DNA of 64,000 bases from Chitinophaga sp. Cy-1792 (GCF_011752935.1 NZ_VWWO01000003.1:1-64000); one strand, 5' to 3'; positions 44,901 through 53,734 are shown, counted from the first letter of the stretch. A program made the numbers and translations. Notes: generated from the sequence alone by a model not told the origin.

Positions 44901-45223
44901 AAACTGATACTGATGGCTGTTCTCTGCTGTACCGGTATTTCCTGGATATCGTATCCGATATAGGAAAATACCAGGGTTGCTTCCGCTGATGTTACGATGC
45001 TGAATTGTCCGTTGGCATTGGTTTGTGTCCCTTTCCTGGTTTGTTTGTCGTAAACAGTTACGCCTGGTAATGGCTGGTGGTGCGCATCCGTTACGACTCC
45101 AGTAACGGTGATGCTGTTGCTGCTTATACTTTTTGAAGATTCCATTGCTGCAACGGCTAATGGCACATTGACAGCCATTGCCATACTAATAGGCAATAGG
45201 AATTTCCAGCAAACATTCTTCAT
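41990..45223 (-). CDS. SusC/RagA-family TonB-dependent receptor (locus 2)
   Basis: About 1077 residues. The frame extends to an ATG at 45250, but the ATG at 45223 is preceded by a GGGGAG Shine-Dalgarno-like site and begins the signal peptide proper (MKNVCWKFLLPISMAMA). The carboxypeptidase-regulatory domain follows (VTGVVTDAHHQPLPGVTVYD), then a TonB-box region (LNEVVAIGYQ), a plug with PLYVIDGYPAG and DIESIDILKDAASAAIYGSRA, and a barrel that ends FNLGAKVTF. It pairs with the SusD at 40441. No STN domain is present. Confidence 0.96.
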   Translation of the reverse strand: MKNVCWKFLLPISMAMAVNVPLAVAAMESSKSISSNSITVTGVVTDAHHQPLPGVTVYDKQTRKGTQTNANGQFSIVTSAEATLVFSYIGYDIQEIPVQQRTAISISLRESSSTLNEVVAIGYQRIRKSDVTGAISSVKKSELNLTAPTVSQALVGKVAGVQVSQTSGAPYAGTKIRVRGIGSLTASSDPLYVIDGYPAGNNVFINPEDIESIDILKDAASAAIYGSRASGGVVMITTKRGQDGKGKFEYDVQTGYSQLEKKVKLLDANQFIDLVINARNNSYKDLVVNSGKTWNDAMYSDDNATRTGKVGNGSSVSIPTDIYDFTNQKRIDAKYNTDWQNVLYRNAPFQRHNLSFSGGAKDVRYYVSGGYQDQNGIVTNTGMQTINFRSNIDANVSSKLKIVGNASYTQTTSKEVGEGRFSPMMAALLYIPYLPAFDDNGQYIKYGMNALANQFGYQGIENPLASVKETKSNRLGYRATINASAIYDIISGLSFKANVGTQLYNEKYDYYLPTSLSAGGGNPPYSAASLAAANAVAQTLTQVDKLAEFTLNYGKKFGKHDLNLLGGYSAQETTSDQIRLVAKGFTSDQIGEITDKGADPSLFTLDNSKTGKSSTTLLSYFGRVSYNYAGKYFLTGSIRRDGSSRFGPLNKWGTFPSVAAGWNISQENWYNDFLGVHSTVKLRASWGLSGNNNIGNYNAVQTVNSPTGAVFGANTIASAVLVGGVKDQRLGWESTSQYNVGADVTVLDSRLSIIVNYYLSRSFNLLYNQPISAVSGSSTILTNLRDSKVQNNGLDLQLDGQVIRQKDLSVGLAGNISLNRNKVLNLGGASTIITSGAERSYNTHITTAGQPIGMFYGYKVAGRVTEDNIGKVAPSSASSNPLKPGDLYFEDVNHDGVINDQDKQVIGTPYAKFTYGFALSVNYKSFDFRASFNGSYGNQILDGQDYYLYNFEGSGNQYVQVADRYVSAAQPGSGLNYRASRAGTQSNSTRLSSFYLQDGSYLRLTNLTIGYNLPKVFGKSISNIRVYASADNVHTWTKYKGYNPDVDYNIGTNLAPGVDYGNYPLARTFNLGAKVTF

Positions 45224-45392
45224 GTTTGCTCCCCTGTTTGAAGCGTTCATTGTTAATTGGTATTAAAGGTTTTCTATTTAGAAAATCGATTTAGCTAGTC
45301 GAGGGTTACAAAACTAATCTTCCGCTTTTAAGGAAGTGCATCTTCGGTATTAAGAAGATATTAACTTATCATGAACAGAAAAATAAGAAAGA

Positions 45393-45424
45393 TTTTCCGG
45401 CTTGATAAAGAACCATTAATTTTG
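45393..45424 (+). promoter_or_regulatory. Probable promoter of the metallo-beta-lactamase gene
   Basis: A consensus -7 TAATTTTG (45417-45424) lies 30 nt before the start codon. The -33 side is weaker: TTTTC about 19-20 nt upstream instead of TTTG. Confidence 0.45.
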
Positions 45425-45453
45425 AAAAATCATTTCTATAACCCAATCCATTT

Positions 45454-46338
45454 ATGCACCATAAGATTGTTAAAAGCCTGTTTTTAGCGGCAGGACTGTG
45501 CTTTGCAACAGCAGTCCATGCCCAGAAAGTAGTGGAGCCTACAAAGGTAGATCCTGAGTGGAACAAGCCACAAAAGCCATTTCGTATTGCCGGAAACCTG
45601 TATTATGTAGGCACCTACGACCTCACAAGTTATTTAATCACCACTTCAGCCGGTAATATCCTGATCAATACCGGCCTGGCCGCTTCGGAGAAAATCATTC
45701 GTGAAAACATCGAAGCATTGGGTTTTAAATATAAAGACACTAAAATATTACTCACCATGCAGGCGCACTACGATCATATGGGTGCTATGGCTGCCATCAA
45801 AAAGGCCACAGGCGCCCAATTTATGGTAGATGCAGGCGATGTGGGTGTGGTAGAAACCGGCGGCAGATCAGATTACGAAATGGGTGGAAAAGTGAGTAAT
45901 TACCAGCCAGTGAAAATTGACAGGGTACTGCATGATAAAGACACCATCCGACTGGGAGATATGAAAGTAGTGATGCTACACCATCCCGGCCATACGATGG
46001 GTTCCTGCAGTTATATTTTCGATGTGAAAGATGATCAACGCTCTTATAAGGTACTGCTCGCCAATATGCCGTCTATTATCATTGGCCAGCGGAAGTTTTC
46101 TGAGGTAAAAGCCTATCCGGGCATCGCTAAGGACTACGCCTATACGCTGGACACCATGCCGAAAATTCACTTCGATATATGGCTGGCAGGGCATGCAAGT
46201 CAATGTGGATTGCATGAAAAGCATAAAGATGGCGATGCTTACAATCCTAAAGCATTCGAGGACAGGGCTGGTTATGAAAAGCAGCTGGCAGAGCTGAAAG
46301 CTGTCTACGAAAAGAAATTAGCTGAAGACAAAAAATAA
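45454..46338 (+). CDS. Subclass B3 metallo-beta-lactamase, GOB-like (Gln at position 116)
   Basis: A 294-residue periplasmic enzyme with signal peptide ending AVHAQ at residue 24. The metal motif is QAHYDHMG: Q103, H105, D107 and H108 stand for the B3 residues Q116, H118, D120 and H121. Most B3 enzymes have His at 116; Gln is the mark of the GOB type. H180 (HHPGHTMG) and H247 (AGHASQCG) complete the sites as H196 and H263. M205 in LLANMPS replaces the usual Ser221, also as in GOB. The enzyme should hydrolyse beta-lactams, probably including carbapenems, though environmental homologues vary in activity. It is transcribed alone, divergently from the second SusC. Confidence 0.92.
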   Translation: MHHKIVKSLFLAAGLCFATAVHAQKVVEPTKVDPEWNKPQKPFRIAGNLYYVGTYDLTSYLITTSAGNILINTGLAASEKIIRENIEALGFKYKDTKILLTMQAHYDHMGAMAAIKKATGAQFMVDAGDVGVVETGGRSDYEMGGKVSNYQPVKIDRVLHDKDTIRLGDMKVVMLHHPGHTMGSCSYIFDVKDDQRSYKVLLANMPSIIIGQRKFSEVKAYPGIAKDYAYTLDTMPKIHFDIWLAGHASQCGLHEKHKDGDAYNPKAFEDRAGYEKQLAELKAVYEKKLAEDKK

Positions 46339-46355
46339 TATTGCTAAAAAAAGGT

Positions 46356-46390
46356 AAGGGCCTGTTCTTTGACTAGAACAGGCCCTTTTA
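46356..46390. terminator. Bidirectional terminator between the beta-lactamase and GH38 genes
   Basis: AAGGGCCTGTTCT and AGAACAGGCCCTT form a 13-bp perfect stem with a TTGACT loop, with T-rich tails on both strands. Confidence 0.92.
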
Positions 46391-46412
46391 TTATAGGATA
46401 TGGTTTGTGCTA

Positions 46413-49400
46413 TTATGGTTGCAGCAGGTATTCCTGTACGGCCATACCTGGCATGGACAAGGAAGTAACGATGCTGTTGTCGGCCGCTTTAATGCTTTTG
46501 GCAGTAAAGCTTCCCCATACAAATTTTCCTTCCTGGTGGCTGCTTTCGGGGTTGAATACCCTTACAATGAAGCCGCCGTTTGGAGCCGGCGTTACACTGG
46601 TGATAATAATACTGGTATTGGAAATAGTGAACAGCGGGCCGGCAGGTTTCAGGTCTGCTTTGGCAGGGAATGCCAGCAGTGGCTGTGTAAATTCAGCAGC
46701 GGCCTTTTCCTGCGCTACCGGCGTAACGCTGGTATGCGGCCTTAATGCATAGTGGTAGTTACTCACACCGCCCTGGTCTGCTTTATAATTTGTATGCCAG
46801 TAGTTGTTCATGATATAGTTAAACCAGGTGGCTGTAGGCTCGCCTTTGGTGCGCCATTCTTTATGGCTCTGCATCACCGTCTTTCTCTCATCGATCATAC
46901 TGGAAGGCTCTACCATCGGGGTTTCCAGCAACATCCACTGGAGGCCTCTGTCGGCATTGGCAATATCTACCCAGCGTCTTCCGAAAAGAAAATCCATATT
47001 AGATCCAGGCAGCTGGTCTTTCAGGTATTGCATGGTGCCATAGCCTGCGTCCAGTGTGGTTATGGGAGCAGATATATTAACCGGGAAGCCAAAATGCACT
47101 GCCTCTTTTTCCCTGATCGCTTTTTTGTCCAGCGTATTTTCTATGGTAGCGGCATCGCCGCTAACGGTGAGGGTTATACGTTTTTCTATACTATTGGCGC
47201 CTGGCGCCTCTCCTGATAATGTAATGGTGGCAACTACAGGGCCATTTTCCGTTACTTCCATTTTTAATGCATTGTTGGAAGTGGCGGCGGCCGGATCTAA
47301 TCCAGGTACGTACCAGTAGCTGTTCAGCCCCTGGTTTTTAAATTGTCCTGCGTAGTTATAGGCATCCTTTGCGGCCAGGGTGGTAATACTTCCCTGTGCA
47401 TCCCAGGAAACGGTAACAATGCCGTTAGACAGGCTATGGTCCGTCAGGGTAAAGGAGTTGGTAGATTTGATTTCTTTATCGGATACTTCGAACACAGCTA
47501 TACCCAATGCCGGAATATGTTGTGCATAGAATACATATTCGCCGGATTTCAGCTGTTGCAACGGAATGGTATTGCCTTTGGCATCACGCACCGATTTGCC
47601 CGGGATACTGATTTTCACCAGCCCGTTTCTTTCCCACGACAAAGTATTCACTACTGCAATGCGTTTAGCCCCCGCACCGATGAAGCCGCTGAGTAATTGG
47701 CTGCTAAGGCTGTTGGTGATACTGTCTGCATCCAGCATAAACTGCTTTTTGATACGCCATTGTTCCGTGACGAAAGGTACATCAGGTTCAGAGGTGCTGT
47801 TGTGTGCGCCCCAGGTATGCTCGTGGAACATGATTACATCGCGCCATGCTTCAAAGAAGGATTGCGGCTGGTAAGTACCTGGAGAGAGGATAGACCAGGC
47901 ATTGGTGAGCTGTAACAGGCGCAGACTGGTGATCCTGTTCTGGCCGGATTCCTTAGCAGAAGAGGCTGCGCCATCTTCCCAGTAAGGTGTGATATCGCCT
48001 TTTACCACTGGCAGTTGATTCCCATATTTTTCTTCAAATGCTTTAAAGAGATGATCAACTGTATTTAATACCAGTTTAGGAGATTGATATTTTTCGTTCC
48101 ATTCCTTCACGAAGCGGGAGATGCTGGTATCGATGGGGCCATTGTCTGCCACGATATTATAGCGCCACTGTACTATGTCGTAAGGATATTTTTTTTCATC
48201 AAGTTCGTGCAGGTACTCCGCGATTTTCTGCGGGCCACGAGCGAAGACGCCGCCAGGAGCGGTTCCATGCCAGGAAGAGTAGCCTTTGCCACCTGCCCAG
48301 AAAAGAATTTTTTCCTGTCCGGATGGGCTGGCCCACCACACTGGTTTATCGCCCCAGGCACGAACGAAATGACCCACACGGTCACCCAGGTAAGGATGTG
48401 TTTCACCGAGGTAGTTCGGGCCACTGGAGAAATATTTCACGCCGCCATGTGCCAGCGCGGTAACGGTATTCCAGGTATATCCCGGTACGTCAGAGATCAT
48501 GGCACTGGGGATTTCCAGGCCATATTCCTTTTTCAGTGTCTGGGCATAATCCGTATAGTGAAACAGTTCTTCCGGTAAGCTAAGGCCGGTAAGGATATTA
48601 GCATATAAGGCTGAAAGGCAGATACTGCCTTCTTTTACGGCCTGAATGAAAGCTGCTTTCTTTGCAGGGCTGGCCTGTTTCATATAGTTTTCTACTGCCC
48701 AGAGGGATTCGATGTTCCATTTGAAGCGGGCTTCTTCCGGATAATTGCGGGTGGCAGCGATCATCTGTAAGGCATCATCAATATTCTTCAGGTGTATTCT
48801 CAGCACTTCCGGCTGCAGGTGTGAATAACCGATATCGGTGTGGGAGTGATGGATAAGATCTATCTCCCTGTATGTTACCGGTGAGAGGGGGACGTATTTA
48901 TCCAGGACTGTTTTACCATTACCGGCAACGACTATACGAATGCTGTCGGCTTTCTTTACGGCGTCAACGGGGATGTCGAGGCGGTTGATACCATCTGTGA
49001 TGTTGAAGTTGAAGCTGTTGTTGCCGGCTTTCACCTGTAATACGGCAGGGTTGCCGAAATGCAGGGCGGTAAGTGCTACGGGTTGTTTACCGTTTTTCAG
49101 CAGGAAAGGCTGTGGCGTAACATCTACTTTTTCTTCGAAAGAGAATTTGAATGTCATGAACCAGTCGTTGCTATTTTGGGCCTGGCCTACCATTTTGAGT
49201 TGTACCGGTTTTCCGGGTTTCACCAATGCTACCGGGAGCCGGAGGAAGATGAGGCCATGTGCATCGCCGGCGCCGTCTTTGGTAGTTTGTTCAAACACAA
49301 TGCGGGAGCTGTCGGTCGCGGCATAGGACCATACCGGCGATTGGTTTCCTGGCAGTGTGGTAATGGTGAGCAGTTTTTTATCATCTGCATATAAATCAAA

Positions 49401-49715
49401 ATTCCGCGGACCGCCGCTGGTGGCGGTTGAATGTCCGGCTACCCAGCTGAAATAGACATAAGGGCCTTTAATTTTTGCAGGCACTGCTGCTGTTTGCCAG
49501 GCGATTACTTTCTGACCATCGGTGGTTCTTGTGAGCAGTGCGGTGGTAGCATAATCCGGGAAGGCGGAATAATAGCGTATATTCTCTCCCGTTATCTCTT
49601 TCTCATAACCATTGACCCAGTCGATTTTCCCGAAATAGGGAACTGTTTTCTGGGCCCGGGCCTGTATGCCGATAAATAGCAATAAGGCCGCCACATGAAG
49701 TTTTACGAATCTCAT
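46413..49715 (-). CDS. GH38 alpha-mannosidase, secreted
   Basis: A 1100-residue exported protein with a signal peptide ending ARAQ at residue 22. An N-terminal beta-rich region of about 280 residues, with an NPCBM-like start (WVAGHSTATSGGPRNFDLYA), precedes the GH38 catalytic domain. The zinc site HHSHTDIGYSH contributes H292 and D294, and the nucleophile is D409 in AMISDVPGYTW. A helical three-bundle and large C-terminal beta-domains follow. GH38 enzymes are retaining alpha-mannosidases; most bacterial ones lack the N-terminal domain seen here. The gene lies 39 nt downstream of a GntR regulator on the same strand, likely co-transcribed and regulated by it. Confidence 0.93.
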   Translation of the reverse strand: MRFVKLHVAALLLFIGIQARAQKTVPYFGKIDWVNGYEKEITGENIRYYSAFPDYATTALLTRTTDGQKVIAWQTAAVPAKIKGPYVYFSWVAGHSTATSGGPRNFDLYADDKKLLTITTLPGNQSPVWSYAATDSSRIVFEQTTKDGAGDAHGLIFLRLPVALVKPGKPVQLKMVGQAQNSNDWFMTFKFSFEEKVDVTPQPFLLKNGKQPVALTALHFGNPAVLQVKAGNNSFNFNITDGINRLDIPVDAVKKADSIRIVVAGNGKTVLDKYVPLSPVTYREIDLIHHSHTDIGYSHLQPEVLRIHLKNIDDALQMIAATRNYPEEARFKWNIESLWAVENYMKQASPAKKAAFIQAVKEGSICLSALYANILTGLSLPEELFHYTDYAQTLKKEYGLEIPSAMISDVPGYTWNTVTALAHGGVKYFSSGPNYLGETHPYLGDRVGHFVRAWGDKPVWWASPSGQEKILFWAGGKGYSSWHGTAPGGVFARGPQKIAEYLHELDEKKYPYDIVQWRYNIVADNGPIDTSISRFVKEWNEKYQSPKLVLNTVDHLFKAFEEKYGNQLPVVKGDITPYWEDGAASSAKESGQNRITSLRLLQLTNAWSILSPGTYQPQSFFEAWRDVIMFHEHTWGAHNSTSEPDVPFVTEQWRIKKQFMLDADSITNSLSSQLLSGFIGAGAKRIAVVNTLSWERNGLVKISIPGKSVRDAKGNTIPLQQLKSGEYVFYAQHIPALGIAVFEVSDKEIKSTNSFTLTDHSLSNGIVTVSWDAQGSITTLAAKDAYNYAGQFKNQGLNSYWYVPGLDPAAATSNNALKMEVTENGPVVATITLSGEAPGANSIEKRITLTVSGDAATIENTLDKKAIREKEAVHFGFPVNISAPITTLDAGYGTMQYLKDQLPGSNMDFLFGRRWVDIANADRGLQWMLLETPMVEPSSMIDERKTVMQSHKEWRTKGEPTATWFNYIMNNYWHTNYKADQGGVSNYHYALRPHTSVTPVAQEKAAAEFTQPLLAFPAKADLKPAGPLFTISNTSIIITSVTPAPNGGFIVRVFNPESSHQEGKFVWGSFTAKSIKAADNSIVTSLSMPGMAVQEYLLQP

Positions 49716-49754
49716 CAGCAGTATTTTGTATAATAATAGGAGTGGGGTAGATGA

Positions 49755-50495
49755 TTATATCGGTCGTTTGATTTCGATGCTGTAGGTAAACCAATCGCTT
49801 CTGTAGTAGCAGATATTGAATTCTATTGGTTTTTTGGCAGCATCTAATACCAGTCGTTTCCTTTCGAGGACAGGTGCGCCGGCAGCGACTTTCAGCCAGG
49901 CGGCAATTTTTTCAGTGGCGGCGATGGCCCTGATTTCTTCCTGTGAATAAACCGGAACAGTATGGTATTCTTCATCCAGCAGCTCGTATAGCGGCCTTTT
50001 GAAATTGGCTTCAACGGTAAGGCCTATACGCGGATGGAAAAAAGACTGAAAGTATACCATCGGATTTTTGCCGGTACTTCTGATACGCTCCAGTGCTATG
50101 ACTGCTGTGCCGGCAGGAACGCCGAGTCTTTCCGCAGTTTCTTTTATCGCCTTCACCTTTTCCACACTGTGTTTGAGGTCTTTAAACGGCGTGCCTTTAT
50201 CTTCCATTTCCTGGCTGAAGCTCAGCCAGTTGGCGAGGTCGGTGGTGATTTTCTTTTTTCGTACAGTCGTTCCTGTACGTTTCTTTCTCTCCAGCAAACC
50301 ATCTTTTACCAGGTTGGCAATTGCCTGACGCAGTGTATTCCTGGATATTCCCCAGCGTTTGGCGAGGTCTGTTTCTTTAGGAAAAGTATCGCCTACGCGG
50401 AAATGATTATCGCGTATCAGCTTACGAAGCTGCTCTTCTGCCTGCTGGTGCAGCGGTGTTTTGCTGTCATGGTCCAGTAAAGGAATGTTGTTCAT
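49755..50495 (-). CDS. GntR-family transcriptional regulator (HutC/UTRA type)
   Basis: About 246 residues from the ATG at 50495; in-frame ATGs also exist at 50507 and 50531. The N-terminal winged HTH reads TPLHQQAEEQLRKLIRDNHF, then DLAKRWGISRNTLRQAIANL. The C-terminal UTRA effector domain is seen in GTAVIALERIRSTGKNPMVYF and KKPIEFNICYYRSDWFTYSIEI. UTRA domains bind small molecules, commonly sugar phosphates or sugars. Located directly upstream of the GH38 alpha-mannosidase on the same strand, it probably controls that gene and itself. A perfect palindrome overlaps the start region (50494-50509). Confidence 0.93.
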   Translation of the reverse strand: MNNIPLLDHDSKTPLHQQAEEQLRKLIRDNHFRVGDTFPKETDLAKRWGISRNTLRQAIANLVKDGLLERKKRTGTTVRKKKITTDLANWLSFSQEMEDKGTPFKDLKHSVEKVKAIKETAERLGVPAGTAVIALERIRSTGKNPMVYFQSFFHPRIGLTVEANFKRPLYELLDEEYHTVPVYSQEEIRAIAATEKIAAWLKVAAGAPVLERKRLVLDAAKKPIEFNICYYRSDWFTYSIEIKRPI

Positions 50496-50509
50496 ATGTT
50501 CAAACATAT
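50494..50509. promoter_or_regulatory. Candidate autoregulatory operator at the GntR gene start
   Basis: ATATGTT-CA-AACATAT is a 16-bp inverted repeat with perfect 7-bp arms. It lies exactly at the preferred start codon and covers the alternative starts. A second shorter one, TTTATC-TATCT-GATAAA, lies at 50551-50567. Both are A+T-rich, so chance is possible. Confidence 0.4.
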
Positions 50510-50589
50510 TAAGAAATGTGGAGGAAGGCAAATTTTTTTGATGGGTAGTATTTATCTATCTGATAAATAGATGATTACAGATTAAAAAC

Positions 50590-50620
50590 AAAAAGGGCCT
50601 CTACAGCGTAGAGACCCTTT
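50590..50620 (-). terminator. Rho-independent terminator of the third SusC operon
   Basis: AAAGGGCCTCTAC pairs with GTAGAGACCCTTT (one G-U pair), loop AGC, and five T follow on the minus strand. It is 19 nt past the stop at 50640. Confidence 0.9.
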
Positions 50621-50639
50621 CATAAGTCGATAAAATGTA

Positions 50640-52160
50640 TTATTTCAGCTTGGTAGCTACGGAGTCTTCCAGTGATGCAGGCAATGTCTGCTTGGTCATC
50701 AGGAAGTTATTCTGTGCACGGGCTTTAACCCATCTGCCCAGGTCGGGACTATATTGCCCGCCGAGCTTGTAGAAGTAACCCAGATCGGCTGTATTGTAAG
50801 CAAGGCACATAGTGTTGGAGCCGGCTTTGTAATAAGGCTGATCTTTAAGTGTATACGGATCTTTGATGTCATAGAAGTCGTTGTTCGGAATCAGGTAGCC
50901 CACTGGCGGCGGACCTGCAGAATACAAACTACCACCACCACTTACGAAGACGGCATCTACCGGAATACTGTTTACCGTTACGGTAGTACCGGTGAAAATA
51001 GCCATACCAAAGGCGTTACCACTGTTAGCCATCAGACCGCCGGTTTTGGTACCGAAGTCATTACCATCGTTATTTACATAATCCCAGTTGGCCACCCAGT
51101 TGGAAGTGCTCATATTGGTGGAGCCACTACCATTGATGAGTTTGTAGGCACCTCCTACGTAGCAGTAGTTACCTTTTGTTACTTTTCCGGAAGTGATGTT
51201 GATCTTATAGGAACGCATACCACCGGTAGCCCAGCCTTTGGTAGGGAAACCTGTAGGCGTAGAGGCGTTGGCGTTATTAAGCACAACATAGGAGAATGGC
51301 GTTACAGAGAAGTCAATATCTCTGGTAGCCAGCAACTGTACATATTCGTAGTTACCGTCAGCACCGGCAACGTCGCTGGCGAAGCCGGAGATCACCAGCG
51401 GCGCCACACTGATCGTGCTGCTCAGCAGTTTGGTGTCATCGCCGGTACGCATACGCACTGTAGGCGCTAAGGTGTCGCCGGAAGGCGCGCAGAACACTAT
51501 ACCTGCATAGTTTGCCAGTACTGGCAGCAGCGTGCCGGAGAAGTTAGCGGCAGCTTCTGTATGCAGGGTGATGTTACCAAAACCATCGGTAAGTATGTGT
51601 TCTCCTGAAAGGGTAGCGTCTTTCGCCGGAAGCGGGTCGAAGCCGCCTTTGAGGATTACTGCCAGCGTGCTTTCGTAGGCATCCGGATTGGCAGCAATAT
51701 TGGCTGTAGATACACGAACAACAGGAATATCGTTGCCCCTGGATACCCTGGTGATCCTGCTGGTATCAAGACCAGTGATCTGCAAAATACCATTCACTCT
51801 TTTCAATACACCACCGTTGATGTCTATCAGCACAGAATCTCCTGGCAAATATTTGGTCGCATCATTGCCCAGTGCAATGGAAATACCTCTTAATTTGGAA
51901 AGACGGCGTGCTTCCTGTACCACCAGCAGACCGGTAGGAAGGTTGCCCCCGGAATGATCAGATACTACCATGGCGGCCAGTTTGGAGGAACCTCCCAGGT
52001 TGCCGGTATTCAGTGCGACATCATTTCCTTTATACAAAGCTCTTACGTCAAAAATCCCGATATATGGACTCACAACCGCACCCGGATAACTGTCTTTCTC
52101 ACATCCCCATAAAAATACAAGGGACAAAAGGAGAGAGAAATATATGTTGTGCTTCTTCAT
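50640..52160 (-). CDS. DUF5689-domain lipoprotein, accessory to a SusC/SusD pair
   Basis: About 506 residues from the ATG at 52160; the frame extends to 52190, but MKKHNIYFSLLLSLVFLWGC is the natural lipoprotein signal (Cys at residue 20). The next 200 residues (YIGIFDVRALYKG, VMVSD-like VVSDHSGGNLPTGLLVVQ, PGDSVLIDINGGVLKRVNGILQITGL) match the DUF5689 domain, which has an OB-fold-like flavour. A C-terminal beta-sandwich region follows, with NYEYVQLLATRDIDF and MRSYKINITSGKVTKG. It is probably surface exposed and helps binding. It is the third gene after SusC and the SusD-like gene, 41 nt downstream. Confidence 0.85.
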   Translation of the reverse strand: MKKHNIYFSLLLSLVFLWGCEKDSYPGAVVSPYIGIFDVRALYKGNDVALNTGNLGGSSKLAAMVVSDHSGGNLPTGLLVVQEARRLSKLRGISIALGNDATKYLPGDSVLIDINGGVLKRVNGILQITGLDTSRITRVSRGNDIPVVRVSTANIAANPDAYESTLAVILKGGFDPLPAKDATLSGEHILTDGFGNITLHTEAAANFSGTLLPVLANYAGIVFCAPSGDTLAPTVRMRTGDDTKLLSSTISVAPLVISGFASDVAGADGNYEYVQLLATRDIDFSVTPFSYVVLNNANASTPTGFPTKGWATGGMRSYKINITSGKVTKGNYCYVGGAYKLINGSGSTNMSTSNWVANWDYVNNDGNDFGTKTGGLMANSGNAFGMAIFTGTTVTVNSIPVDAVFVSGGGSLYSAGPPPVGYLIPNNDFYDIKDPYTLKDQPYYKAGSNTMCLAYNTADLGYFYKLGGQYSPDLGRWVKARAQNNFLMTKQTLPASLEDSVATKLK

Positions 52161-52201
52161 TATTAATCTTTTAAAATTCAATAAATGCATTTATTCAATG
52201 A

Positions 52202-53725
52202 TTATGGTCTTTGCCACCATACCTGTGTGGAAATCACATCCGGGCCCTGTGAGGCTACTACTTTTTTGTAGTTATCAGGGTTGGTAGACTGTGTAAATAC
52301 CGGATAGGTCATCCTGGCTGGCATTACGCCACCGTTCATCAGGCCATGGCCTTTTGGTAACACCGGATGGCCGGTACGACGGTATTCAAACCATTGCTCC
52401 AGGTCAGTCATGAATAATGCATAATATTTCTGCACATGGATTTTCTCCATTTTCTCGTCAGTTGTTTCACTGTCTAACCACTGGATATCAGCGGCAGCAA
52501 GGAATGAGTCGATCGGTGCTTTATAGTTAGGTAACCATTGCTGAATTGATGCCTGCGCACCGGAGTTGTAGAAAGCGCCCGGTGTAGCTTTAATCCAGCC
52601 TTTCAGCGCAGCTTCTGCTTTGATGAAGCATAACTCAGCATAGTTCATGATGATGCCTGTCTGCGCATCGCTCATCAGACTTGGCGCTGTTGACGTAGAT
52701 ACGTAAGAGTTAAAGTAGCATTTCTTAGGATAGTTATCACCAGGGGAATAGCCACTCGGAACACCCGCATACATACCGCTGTAAGGAACAATAGCCCATC
52801 TGTTATATCCACCGCTACCATAGGTCGGGATGTCGATACGCGGGTCATTCCATTTCGCAAGGTTATCGATGAAGAAGCTACAGATAGCCGGAGATCTGAA
52901 GTCCTGCTCCCTTACGTTGAGTAATGGAGACGTGTATGGACCCTGACCTGTCCAGCGGAGAATAGCAGATTCATCTACAGTAGTCATGATAGGATATTTG
53001 GATGTGCTTACCTCCAGGATATCCTTGATTTTCGCGATACACTGGTCAGCAACATCTGATTTACCGGAAACGCGCAACAGCAGGCGGAGATAGAGGGAGT
53101 TACCGAATTTTCTCCATTTGGTAACATCGCCATTGTAAACAGGGTCACTGCCGGCTACGATACCTGCATTTTTACTTAACAGGGTATTGGCAGAATCCAG
53201 TTGTTTAAAGATATCGAGGTAGATGTCTTTCTGCGCATCAAAAGGAGGATGCATAATACCGCTATCCTTTGCCAGACCAGCTTTGAAGTATGGCATATCT
53301 CCATAGGTATCTGTTAACATGGAAAAAAGCCATGACTGGCAGATCATCGAAATACCCTGATAGGAAGTATTTCTGGTCAGTGAATCGGTAGAGGTAGAAT
53401 ATAATGCCTTGAAATCTGTAATGGCATTATACCAGGAAGTATACAGATAATCAGACCAGCTGGCACGGTAATCATAACGGAATACCTGTCCTTCTGCATC
53501 ACTCATGTTCACGGTTACCTGCATCAACTCGTTGTTGAAGCTACGGTTACGGGAAAGGTTAGCAGAAAGGGAGTTTACCAATGCAGGCGCCAGCAGCTGC
53601 TGAGGCAATGCATTAGCAGTACTGTTTGGATCTGTATTTAATTTATCAAAACCTTTTGTACAGGAAGAGAGCATGGTAGAAACCACCAGTGCAATACATC
53701 CTGCTATATATAGTAATTGCTTCAT
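52202..53725 (-). CDS. SusD-like_2 (RagB-type) lipoprotein (locus 3)
   Basis: A 507-residue lipoprotein with lipobox MLSSC (Cys at about residue 22). It starts TKGFDKLNTDPNSTANALPQQL, the pattern of the SusD-like_2 group rather than classic SusD. Helical repeats include SYQGISMICQSWLFSMLTDTYGDMPYF. The C-terminus has YALFMTDLEQWFEYRRTGHPVL, also typical of that group. Partners of this kind go with SusC proteins whose plug begins LGIKREEKTLGYA, as the gene upstream does. The ligand is not evident. Confidence 0.94.
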   Translation of the reverse strand: MKQLLYIAGCIALVVSTMLSSCTKGFDKLNTDPNSTANALPQQLLAPALVNSLSANLSRNRSFNNELMQVTVNMSDAEGQVFRYDYRASWSDYLYTSWYNAITDFKALYSTSTDSLTRNTSYQGISMICQSWLFSMLTDTYGDMPYFKAGLAKDSGIMHPPFDAQKDIYLDIFKQLDSANTLLSKNAGIVAGSDPVYNGDVTKWRKFGNSLYLRLLLRVSGKSDVADQCIAKIKDILEVSTSKYPIMTTVDESAILRWTGQGPYTSPLLNVREQDFRSPAICSFFIDNLAKWNDPRIDIPTYGSGGYNRWAIVPYSGMYAGVPSGYSPGDNYPKKCYFNSYVSTSTAPSLMSDAQTGIIMNYAELCFIKAEAALKGWIKATPGAFYNSGAQASIQQWLPNYKAPIDSFLAAADIQWLDSETTDEKMEKIHVQKYYALFMTDLEQWFEYRRTGHPVLPKGHGLMNGGVMPARMTYPVFTQSTNPDNYKKVVASQGPDVISTQVWWQRP

Positions 53726-53734
53726 GTTCGCTGA

